Positions 55,373-64,000 of a stretch of 64,000 nucleotides of DNA are shown here, in pieces. Origin of the DNA: Zasmidium citrigriseum (Eukaryota; Ascomycota; Dothideomycetes; Mycosphaerellales; Mycosphaerellaceae). The stretch's first letter is position 1. The number at the start of each line of letters is the position of its first letter. The notes under the pieces are model-generated. The model was not told the origin of the DNA. It did no database searches and was given only the letters and a program-made list of their open reading frames with translations. The stretch covers positions 481,884-545,883 of the forward strand of contig NHNW01000025.1 in assembly GCA_002786025.1 (NCBI GenBank), given 5' to 3'. A program made the translations under genes and the position numbers.

Positions 55373-55708
55373 CACAGCGGTCGTCTTTCGTGTGTATTCT
55401 TCCCGGGCTCAACACTTCCAGGAATCGATTGCAAACCACGCGTCCAAAGGTCATCCAGTCGTAAGTCCATACTGCAAGCAGAGTCAGGCAACAGCATTCG
55501 TCGACTCAATGCATTGCTGCAAGAGCGTGGGTGGTACGAGAGGAGGAATTGGCTCCTTCCAATGTCAATGCCGGCAAGACGCCCTTCAAAAAGTCACGGC
55601 ACGCTCGGCTGGCCGGGACAGAAGTCAGCGACGTCAACTTCACCTCGATCACGTCCATCAACAACGACATTGGAAAACATCAACCCTTCAACAGAGCCGT
55701 CATAAACC
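55373..55708. promoter_or_regulatory. divergent promoter region
   Basis: 336 bp between the starts of the lipase and dynactin genes. Several short upstream open frames exist on the plus strand; no named motif. Confidence 0.4.
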
Positions 55709-56393
55709 ATGGCGTCACGTCCGTCTGCGGCGGGCAGACGCTCAACCAAACTTGAGTACATCGAGACCGTCAGTAACCTCCAAACAATCAACAACACCAT
55801 CAAGCCGGATCTGACGATTGTAGGACACCGGAAACAAAATCTCTCGACGTGCACACATCGAAGGAAAACAGAACATCATGCTCGGCGGAAAGACAGTTCT
55901 CATGGCCGGCGTGACCCTGCGCGGCGACCTCCATCGCTTGCAAGACCAAACGGGAGACGGCGAGCAACCATCCAAAGGACCAGTCACCGCAATCAACATC
56001 GGAAGGGCCTGCGTAATCTGCACAAATTGTACTCTCCGTCCACCGATGCGTATCCATCACGGCGTCATGACTTTCTACCCCATGCGCATGGGCGACAACA
56101 TCTTCATCGGTCAAGGAACGCACGTCTCCTCCCTACACATCGGCTCACATACTCACATCAGCGAGAACTGCGTCCTGGGTCCTTTCAGCGTCATCAAGGA
56201 TAATTGTAAGATCCTGCCGGACACGGTTGTGCCGCCGCATATGATGGTGCCGTCGGGGGCGATTGTTGCGGGGAAGCCGGCGAAGATCATTGGAGAGGTC
56301 GGGGATGGGTGGGGACAGGGTGGAGGTGGTGAGGGGGAGGAGTTTGTTGAGGGTGGGGAGTTGAGGGCGTTGGTGAGGAGTATCAAGGGGTGA
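55709..56393 (+). CDS. DCTN5: dynactin subunit p25 (DCTN5)
   Basis: Exons 55709-55768 and 55824-56393, 55-nt intron (GTCAGT donor, TCTGACG branch, TTGTAG acceptor); 209 residues. The junction restores YIETDTGNKISRRAHIEGKQN, the diagnostic start of p25. A left-handed beta-helix of hexapeptide repeats follows (INIGRACVICTNCTL, DNIFIGQGTHV, IGSHTHISENCVLGPFS). p25 sits at the pointed end of dynactin and helps dynein-dynactin bind early endosomes, a role shown in Aspergillus. The C-terminal 30 residues are a Gly/Glu-rich extension (WGQGGGGEGEEF). Confidence 0.93.
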
Positions 56394-56714
56394 AGAAAAG
56401 TGGATTTTCGAGGTGACGACTCTTCACCTTGACTCGGGATCATGATGATATGGCCGGCTTCTTGAGTGATGCTGAGACTGAGCTCATCGCGCTCTGCATC
56501 AAAGCATGTGCAGAAGGACAAATGGTCGCCCTTTGTGGGGACCAGGCAAAGACTTCAAGAGGCAGGGATGACTTTTAGGCACTAAGTTGTTGTGATGAAG
56601 CAAAGACAGAACGCTCAGAGGGCAGGATGGAAGGAGAACGCGCGGAACGCCGAAGGACCTCAACCACAAACAGCCACGAACAATCCCACAGCAACCGCCA
56701 ATCCACAGCAACTG
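56394..56714. other. 3' interval between convergent genes
   Basis: 321 bp separating the stops of dynactin p25 and the SET gene. Nothing recognised. Confidence 0.45.
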
Positions 56715-58269
56715 TCAACCCCAAGACTCCACCAGCTTATTCTCATAGTTGAGATCCAGACCATCCTCAGGAAACACTGGCTTCTCATCCGTATCCCACG
56801 AAGAACTCGAAGCACTCGAAACAGGCGTAGACCCGCCGCTTCGCTGCATCTCCTCTTCCTCCCTCAAACATCTCTCACACTGACACGGGCCATTGATCCA
56901 CTTCCAAAATCGCTCACGTCGCTGCTCCAGCGGCTTATCGTCCATGAAGCCGTCGTAGCACACGAACAGCTGCTCTCCATGTGCGATGTCGCGACCCGCC
57001 GTCACGACCAGGGTTCGAAAGTCGGCCGTGGTGTCCCAGGTGATGTTGCGCTCGCAGCTGTGGTTGAAGATGGAGAAGAGCGAGTGGCAAGTTTCTGTAT
57101 TCGGCGTGCTCCAGGAGTTATTGCTGACGCGCGCGCTGAGGGTGAAGAAGGTATAGGTGTCCCAGTTCAGGTTGGCGAAGATGTCGGTGCCGTGTTGCTG
57201 GAGAACTTTTCCACAGTTGATAGTTAGTGTAGCTCCTTATGAGGGGTGGAGTCTTCTGACTTGCCTCTATTGAAGACGACGATGTCTCGATCTAAATCAA
57301 AATCCTCATAGTCCTCGGTGTACGTTGGCGTTAGTCGAGCGATGAGAGGATGGTCGAAAGGGTGCTCGGCTTCGTCGGCGATGGCACAAATGAGCATTCG
57401 ACACTTGAGGATGGTGTCTGCCGCGAACTTCCCAATCATGTCTCGTATCCAGAGTAGGTCTTCGTCGAGGTCCTCGCTGGGCAAGAAAGGGTTCACTCGA
57501 CCCATACTGTCGGCATCTACTCCATTGCATCCCTTTCACAGGATCAGTCCTTCGCCAGTCTCCAAAGTCGTCTTGTGCCGCTTCTTACCCAAGTTCTGCT
57601 CACATCGCGAACAATAGTCTCTCCCTTCGAGATCTTACGAGAGGCGAAGACTCCCAGCGTGTCCTCTCCATCTCTGGCGCCCACGCCCCGCCCAAAAGCA
57701 AAATTCTCCACGACACAGCAAGGTTCACTGCCAATCGCTTTTGCACTCTCCGCGAAGTCGTGATTCAGGCCGTCGATAATCTCTTTAGTCCGCATCAGAT
57801 GCTCTCCGCGTATCCACGGGTACTGTCGCCGTATAGCACGGCCTCTCATGTAGTTCGGGTAGTAGTCCAGGTTGGCATGCATGATGCTCCGCGCCTGATC
57901 CTGCAGACTCGCCAGTGTCTCTCGTTCACATGTTCGGTCACCTCCCTCGTTTGCAGTGTCTACCATGAGGAAACCCATGCGATGTCCAAGTCGGACTTCT
58001 GGTGGTCCATCCAATTTCGCCAGCAAATTCTCGCACAGCATCACGGCTTTCTGCGCATCGCCTACAGCCAGCTCGGGGTAGCGCAGCTGCACAAGGGTGT
58101 TTGCTCGGTCTATCCAGCACTTCGGATGGTAAGGAGAGCGCGCGATGGCCTGGGTCTGGATGTTGAGGGCCTCGATGAGCGCTGTCACCTCCATGTCGCT
58201 GGGTCGCTCTTCCCATTCTTCCAATGGCTTGGATGGCTCCCATTGAGCGGCACTGAAGGGTGTTTCCAT
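56715..58269 (-). CDS. SET-domain protein, SMYD-like
   Basis: Exons 58269-57589, 57532-57265 and 57205-56715; 479 residues. Intron 1 (56 nt, GTAAGA donor, GAAAG acceptor) could instead use a GTGAGC donor 15 nt upstream. Intron 2 (59 nt) has a GC donor (AG/GCAAGT), CTAAC branch and AAAAG acceptor. The N-terminus is TPR-like (QAIARSPYHPKCWIDRANTL). The SET domain is split, with LGVFASRKISKGETIV, then the catalytic NHSC in SLFSIFNHSCERNITW, then AGRDIAHGEQLFVCYDG. A post-SET CQCERC closes it. The MYND zinc finger usual between the SET halves is not evident. It is a probable lysine methyltransferase; substrate unknown. Confidence 0.82.
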
Positions 58270-59044
58270 GTCGATGATATGGTTGTGGAGGTGGCGGGTG
58301 ATAGTTGTAGAAAGTGTGTTGTTTGTAAGAGGTGTGGCGTCGTGTGTTTGCTGCTCCTATATATGCTCATGTAGCGTCAGTTTTGGTGAGAACACCTAGA
58401 TGATTACAGTCGGTGCTTCGACATGTGAACGCTTCAAATCGGCCCAAGTGTCCATTATGTCAGTCATGGCCAGTTCGAGATTTGAACCACGACTGCCAGA
58501 TTTCACGAAGAAGCTCGCTACCAGGTGTGCACTTCATCCAAGCCTTCAAACAATTCATTCAACATTCAAGGCTTTGATCAACTCTATAGGTCTGGTTCTG
58601 CCAGCTGAACTCGGGCACTCCGTCTCTTGGGGCCTCACACTCCATCCAGGGATGCACATCTCTTTTGACAACGTAAAGCATCCTCTTCGTCCACCTCCAC
58701 TTTCTCTCATCGCTTTCCCAAGGAGAACAACATGGCGCCCAGATGACTTCATGGAAATCCACTCGAGCCGGTGGCCACAATAGCGGTAATCCTGCATCGC
58801 GCGTTCGATACAAAAAAGGGAGTCTCGGTCTTCGATGCCTCAAATCTCAGTTCAGTTGGCCTGGAATTGCTTGCTGCGTGCTTCTGCTCGTCGTTCGCTT
58901 TTAACTCATGCTGCCGATTGAATCAGAATGCGTTGCTGACGCCTGCGCTAACACGAAAGAGTATCGCGAGTTGTACACAAGAAATTTTGCAACGCCTCGA
59001 GCGCTGCCAGTAACGGAATCAGGAAGTCGAAGTAAAGGGTCGTC
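58270..59044. other. intergenic interval
   Basis: 775 bp between two minus-strand genes. Small open frames lack support. A sequence near 58480 resembles a tRNA B box on the minus strand, but no cloverleaf forms. Confidence 0.45.
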
Positions 59045-60326
59045 TCACAGCATCAGGTTGTGCAAGTTGCGCTGCACAATCATGTCCTGTACGCTCTTCA
59101 TGGTCTTGTCCAAGAGGTTGGTGTCGGTTGCATTCGTAAAGTGGACGTAGGCGTCCTTTTCGGGATCCCTCACGAGGTTTCTGAACTTCCGCGCGAAGAA
59201 CTCTTGACCAGCTTCAACATCCCGGTCACCACCTGTATAGTCGGGGAAGTGGTCACGGATTGGCGCAGCTCCCGACTGGATCTTGTCTCGGAACAGGTCG
59301 ATTTTATTCAAAAAGAGGATGAGGGCGGACTTTTCGAAGTACTTGCTGTTCGCAATGCTCTCGAACAGCATCAATGCTTCGTGCATTTGATTCTATGATC
59401 AGGTTAGCATCATTCGGTAGAAATAAGCATTGCGTGGGTAGATATCTTACGCCATTGCGGTCTTCAACCAAGACATGATCGTAGCCGCTGATGGCGACCA
59501 GGAAGAGCACCACCTGGACGTTATCGAAGACATGAATCCATTTCTTTCGCTCTGATCTCTGTCCACCAACGTCGAACATTCGGTAAGTCAAGTTACCAGT
59601 CTCGAAAATGGTTTCACTGATGCCCGTGGTTCGTAATCGTGCGCGGAGGATATCTTGGTCGGTAGGGAGGTAGTCTTTGGCAAACAGTCGCTCGATATCG
59701 GAGAAATAACTGTTCAAAGGTTAGCTCCCGCGTAACAACGAAGTACACTGGCATCACATACTATGTGAGGTTGTCATGCAGGGCGTATTCGTTGCCCTTC
59801 TTGATAGCCAATTGCACACCCTCATCTCTCCATAGGCTCTTGAAGGCATTGAGGCAGTCGAGTGGCATGGGGTCATCTGCTCCAATCTCCGGGTCTGCTG
59901 CTACTATTTCGGCAAATCGCTGCAAGAATGTCAGTGCCGATGGGACAAGATTGGGGAGCGCGGATGCCTACAATATTGCCTTCTTCCGCAAAATCCACCT
60001 CTTGCTCTTCCATAGCTCCAAACACGACCTGGAAGGCATGCAGCAGATTCTGAAAGATGGTGACCTTCCATTGCTTCCGCTCTTGAACCGAGAAACCCTT
60101 TGTATGGATCAATCGCATCTGTTTGAGAACGGTCGACTTTCCAGATTCTCCCGCGCCTGATACACTGTCAGCGATGGCCTTTCAACTCTCCGATGTGGCA
60201 TTGCGTACCCAGTAGCAGCAGCTTCACCTCCTTTGCCAGTCGCTTCTGGTCCTCCCGCAACTGCTTCTCAATCTCCTTGCTCTTCTTCGCCTCCGGGTCC
60301 TCCTTGTTTCCGCTTCCGAAGCACAT
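59045..60326 (-). CDS. heterotrimeric G-protein alpha subunit, group II
   Basis: Exons 60326-60209, 60156-59972, 59919-59762, 59709-59451 and 59392-59045; introns 52-58 nt; 355 residues, the usual length. G1 is GAGESGKST (40-48). The arginine finger is Arg178 (RARLRTTGI). G3 is DVGGQ with Gln204. G4 is NKID and G5 is TNATDT. These positions equal mammalian numbering. The start [18 protein letters not shown] and the end NLHNLML match the fungal group II (GNA-2-like) class rather than group I (CGxx end) or group III. The MGxxxS myristoylation signal is absent; Cys2 could be palmitoylated. The protein couples pheromone or nutrient receptors to cAMP or MAPK pathways; its specific role here is unknown. 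Confidence 0.94.
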
Positions 60327-62044
60327 GATTCTCGATATTGCCATCCAAGACGGAAAAACGCTGATGAGTACTTATGCAGAAAGAATGGCTCCTGGTCGGC
60401 GCTTCGTTGGCGCCAGGGCGGGGCGGAATGCAGCGTTTGGTCGCGGGCAATGCCGCTGCACAGAGAAGGCGGCGCTGGGCGCTGGCGGAGCCAGGGGAGG
60501 CTGGAGGCGCGGTCGTGCGAAGGGTCGCTGCCGTGCAACACTGTTTCGACGCTGTATCGTTCGGCGAGGGCGGCGCGCAAAGGGAGGGCGAGTGGAGCGG
60601 GCGATCGAGTGCAGAGGGTAAGAGTTGGCTGCAGGCGCCAAGGCTCACTTCACGTCTGGATGTTTCGCTGCTGGAGCTAGCTCAGGTAGCTATGCTATGC
60701 TGTGGGGTGGAGGTGTCGTAGGTCGGAGAGGGGAGCCAGGCGCGCTCTGGGGAGACGCAGGTGGGTAAAAGAGGAATTGGCGAAGAGAGGCAGCGGCAGC
60801 AACGCCGGCACGGCACTGCGCGAGTGGACTCCGAAACGGCACGCCGGAGAGGTGTCGTGCGGTGGTCAAAGAGCTGCCCAGGCGAGACTGCCAAACGGCT
60901 GGATTGGCGTAGCGCTGTCTAGGGCCGGCGCGTTGCGAGTCTCTAAACTCAATTCGCCTTCGTTCTTCTTCGTGTTCGACTGGGAGAGCGCCGGTCTGTC
61001 TTTGGCGGGTCAGTGAGTTGCTCAGGTCAGTTGCTTCGTCCGGGTCGACCTTCACAGCAGTTGCTCCTCCGTCGAGCTGGAATGCCGTCCAGATCAGTCA
61101 ATGAGTGGCGAATTGGAGGAGGGCAGGATGTTCAGGAGTGCAGATCCCACACGGCGAGGATCTTGGTAGGCGACTGTGCCAGCGCCAAGCTAGCACTGCA
61201 TCCTGGTTCAGCAGGATGGTCGTGACGTCTGGTGTTTAATTACTGCTCGGAGACATGGACGCCTCTCGGGGAGCGATGAGATGCAGGGCAAGGCTGAAGA
61301 GGTGGTATTTCTGGAACGAGGCCACAGGTTTAAAGTGCAATATCAAGCTTTGGGGTTTGATCTTCTCTGGAGGACATGGAGCATCGTGAAGTGGTCGTCA
61401 ACATCTATCTCCGATCGATGGCGCTGCCAAGCGACGACGCGAAGTGCCAATGCCGGATCATCTCGCCTGTCAACCACTCTCTGCTCTTCCCACGGCCGAC
61501 CTTCTCCCTGATAACGTGCTTTCCATCTCGTCAACACCGCGTTCCGTTGCACAAGTCAAATACTGCGATTTCGGGCAGCGCATCTCCACTCCTTCAGAAC
61601 ACGCGCAGAACACGCGCCGATCCTGATAGCGTGCGGTACCACGTGGCATGCAAGCCACTCCTCTCGTGGCCTTCCTGCTGTTCTCGCGAAGATGGCGAGT
61701 TCAATTCGCTGATAGAGCCGATAGGAACGTCAAGTCATGTCTCCATCCTGCCTTGTCGCCGTGATTTGTTGCGGCAAGGGAAGCTGTGAGCTATATTCAG
61801 GCACGGCATTCGGGATTGCCACGTGTTCGGTTATCGGGTTCAGGAGCCGAATGGCGTGAACGAGTCGGGGACTGTTTGAACTTCGCTCTTACAACAACTC
61901 CGCTGCAAAACGTCACTGATGGGTGCTGACCGCAAAACCGTAAAGATGCATGTTCAACCTCTCAGAGATCAGACAGACTCAGACAGCTCGGCAAGCATTC
62001 TGATGTCTCAAACCAGGCGACTCTGCGTGAGACTTCTATCTCGA
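60327..62044. other. long intergenic interval
   Basis: 1.7 kb of moderately GC-rich sequence upstream of the G-alpha gene. It contains several open frames of 60-140 codons, for example 61376-61789, with no recognisable protein and no coherent splicing. Presumably promoter sequence plus filler. Confidence 0.5.
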
Positions 62045-62739
62045 ATGAGCACACTCAAGCCTCCCTTCTGGGTCTCTCACCTGAGCTACGCCTTTGCATA
62101 TACCAGTATCTGGTAGTCGATGATCGTCCATTCCTGATCGGCAGGTTTCAAGAAGACCGCAAGAATCACACCCGGGGAGGACCGCGGGACGTCTTTCTCT
62201 CACGATATAAGATCCAGCGAGACGACCATCTGCATCGTCCCGTTCAACCGGCCATCTCCAGAGTCTGTAGGCTGATTCGTGAGGAGGTTTTGCCGACTTT
62301 CTACCAGGAGAACCAGTTCTGGCTGATTCATAATGAGTTTCGAGACGAGGACTTTGAAGGTGGAAATCAACACCGACGCTTCGATATCTGGCTTCAGCAG
62401 ACACCGTCAGTAATGTTTGACTTCATGCGGCATGTGTCACTTTGTGGCTATACCGAATGGCCCAACCGAATCATGATCACTTTGGACTTGAAGGACAGAC
62501 GAGTGACTCGGGTGAAAGAATACTCAATCTATGGCGATCAGTTAGACATACTTGACGATACACGTCATGCCGTTGAGGAGACTTTGAGCAAGAGCAGGAA
62601 CGAGGACGGCTTCACTGTATTGAGGCAAGTTCTCGCCGACATCGACTGGATGTATGACATCCCTACAGAGCATATATCTGCGGAGCCAGGGATCAGTAGA
62701 ACGAGGAAGCCATTGGAGGGGCCGGAGTACGATTGGTAG
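62045..62739 (+). CDS. F-box/2EXR-like protein, start unclear or frameshifted
   Basis: From about 62055 to the stop at 62737-62739 one frame reads as a typical fungal F-box-like/2EXR protein: LLGLSPELRLCIYQYLV, then AISRVCRLIREEVLPTFYQEN, then a beta-rich remainder. This frame has no ATG before the motif. An ATG at 62045 (MSTLKPPF) would join it perfectly if one base were added near 62068. So the gene is either frameshifted (real or a sequencing error) or starts in an upstream exon through a GTGAGA donor near 62029. Function unknown; such proteins are numerous and variable in fungi. It lies 210 bp from the RIP-mutated block. Confidence 0.5.
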
Positions 62740-63424
62740 CACATGTCAATCAGAAATTATTCAGATGCTCTTCATCATTCACTTCATCGCGACTACTTCA
62801 CATGCAGTCACAACTTCCCTGCTGACCCACTTCTGCTGCCTGAGGCAGCTACGCGGCACGAGCCGGTGGGGGAGGACTAAACGTTAGTTTCTGCCAATTC
62901 AACTAATCACCTGATCATCTGCCCATGTTTCTCATCTTCTTATCTGCTCGTCTTTCTTAACTACCTTATTAATCCTTTATTATATTATTATTTAACTATA
63001 GAACTAGCTACTATAACCGTTAATATATCTCCTTTATAATTTAATTATCTATTACTATCCTTCTACTACCGCCCTATCTATTACCGCGCCTATTACCGCG
63101 CGCTATATTACCGCCCTCTCTATTACTACCTATCGTCCCCGCTAATATCTCTACGTATAAGATACTACTATATACGAGTTCTAGAGGCCTTCTACTACGA
63201 CCGCTAGCGATTTCTAGTTTATTAGCTAAGAGTAGTAGGATAGATACGTTCGCGAGGTAGAGCTTAGCGGAAGTAAGAGAGCTAGTACCTTAAACTAGTT
63301 AAGGAAGTTTAATAGCGCTAGTCGTATAATAGAAATAGATAAAGGCTAGTAGTACTATATTTAAAGATATACGTAAGTTAATAAGTCGATAGGTATAGCC
63401 GCTCTATCGCCGTGTTCCTAGTAT

Positions 63425-64000
63425 CTACGGCGAAGTAGCTAAGTACTATACTAGATCTATTAGCGGCGAGACGATATAGCTTATACGTTTTATAAAAGGA
63501 TAGGTAAGAAGAGCTATATAGTAGTAGTAGAAGAGCGGCTAGACGAGTAGAATAATACTAGAGTTAGGGAGTAACTAGATATAGCTCTATCTCGTATTAG
63601 CGAGTTAGAGTAAGATAGGGCCTATATAGCCGAGTTAGAGTAAGAGATAGCCCGTATAGGTAAGCTAGAGCGAGAAATCGCCTACCTTCGCGAGCTAAAG
63701 TAAGAAATTACTAACATATAGGCTACTCTTTAGGTTAATCGATTAGTATATAGTTTATTTAGGCTTACGTTAGATAATAGTAGAGTTATATAAGTAGAAG
63801 CGTATTAGATTTAGGTTAAGATACCCGTTTAGTAAACTACCGCGAGATTTAGTATTCCTTTACGAAGTAATAGCCTTACTTCGTAGAAGAATAACGAATC
63901 TCGAAGCCGTCGTAAGCCTCTATATTAAGATATATTAATATATATATTAGGAGAGGCGAGGTAGCTAGATTCTATTACGAAGTAAGACTCTAGCTTCGTA
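63425..64000 (+). pseudogene. RIP-destroyed coiled-coil ORF, partial
   Basis: One plus frame (codons starting at 63425, 63428 and so on) reads to the window end with about 19 stop codons, all TAA or TAG, which RIP would make from CAA or CAG. Between stops it encodes a heptad pattern rich in Glu, Leu, Arg and Ile around 63520-63720 (for example EIARIGKLEREIAYLRELK), then a Ser/Arg-rich part near 63850-63915. No frameshift is needed over 570 bases, which supports a once-coding sequence, probably a transposon protein. Confidence 0.6.
63861..64000. repeat. two short inverted-repeat hairpins
   Basis: TACGAAGTAA at 63861-63870 pairs with TTACTTCGTA at 63876-63885 across a 5-nt loop. The same decamer at 63976-63985 pairs over 7 bases with CTTCGTA at 63994-64000. 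The two copies are 115 bp apart within the RIP block. Confidence 0.6.

Larger units (their letters stand above)
62947..64000. repeat. RIP-mutated AT-rich repeat block
   Basis: From about 62947 to the window end the sequence changes abruptly to TA-rich DNA. In these 1,054 bases I find one TpG (63413) and one CpA (63715), while CpG remains common. This is the mark of saturated C-to-T change at CpA on both strands, that is, repeat-induced point mutation of a multicopy element. The element continues past the window, so its class is not visible. Confidence 0.88.

Noticed and set aside
58440..58520. tRNA B-box-like GGTTCAAATC on the minus strand
   Set aside because: No matching A box, T-stem or acceptor stem could be paired.
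61376..61789. 137-codon ATG frame upstream of the G-alpha gene
   Set aside because: Composition is random-looking, with no homologous motif and no splice partners.
63061..63140. Repeated ATTACCGC units resembling a short repeat array
   Set aside because: Spacing is irregular and there are no conserved spacers; it is a by-product of RIP-limited sequence composition, not a CRISPR or satellite.

Overview
The window looks like a piece of nuclear chromosome from a filamentous ascomycete (Pezizomycotina). Genes are dense and lie on both strands. Introns are mostly 43-67 nt with GTRNGY donors, CTRAY-type branch sites and AG acceptors. The gene set includes NIMA-type kinase, glycogenin, a group II G-alpha, a Zn2Cys6 regulator and BRCT-repair protein. 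The right end shows an extreme repeat-induced point mutation (RIP) signature. A Dothideomycete origin is likely, but that is inference. Intron-exon models were built by hand from frame continuity and splice consensus; there is no transcript evidence.

Left part (1-25 kb): a truncated alpha/beta hydrolase diverges from a Baeyer-Villiger-type monooxygenase. Next come VPS25 (ESCRT-II) with a second ORF only 22 bp behind it, a six-BRCT Brc1/Rtt107-like protein, a Gir2/RWDD1-like protein diverging from an Acl4-like ribosomal-protein chaperone, a 2.3 kb gene-free stretch, an HMG-box factor, a single-pass surface protein, a six-exon glycogenin, a secreted tyrosinase and a seven-exon flavin monooxygenase.

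Middle (25-34 kb): two large, head-to-tail, lineage-specific-looking proteins share a build: a hydrophobic N-terminus, a long coiled coil, Val-Glu-rich repeats and disordered tails. The first carries a consensus 200-nt intron inside its open frame. Splicing it swaps an acidic C-terminus for an RGG-box tail, which is the most unusual feature of the window.

Right part (34-62.7 kb): ankyrin-BTB protein diverging from a NIMA kinase, a Zn2Cys6 regulator, a mitochondrial m-AAA protease, a salicylate-hydroxylase-like monooxygenase diverging from an unrecognised probable mitochondrial protein, a HAD hydrolase, a MetE-like protein convergent with a PI-PLC-like lipase, dynactin p25, a SET-domain protein with a GC-AG intron, a G-alpha subunit and an F-box/2EXR-like gene with a doubtful 5' end.

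Right edge (62.95-64 kb): an AT-rich block in which CpA and TpG are almost absent. One frame still reads as a coiled-coil protein interrupted only by TAA/TAG codons. This is a RIP-destroyed repeat, probably the flank of an AT-rich compartment. Most other genes are ordinary housekeeping or signalling functions and do not form one pathway. The only local functional pairing I would argue for is the hydrolase/Baeyer-Villiger pair.
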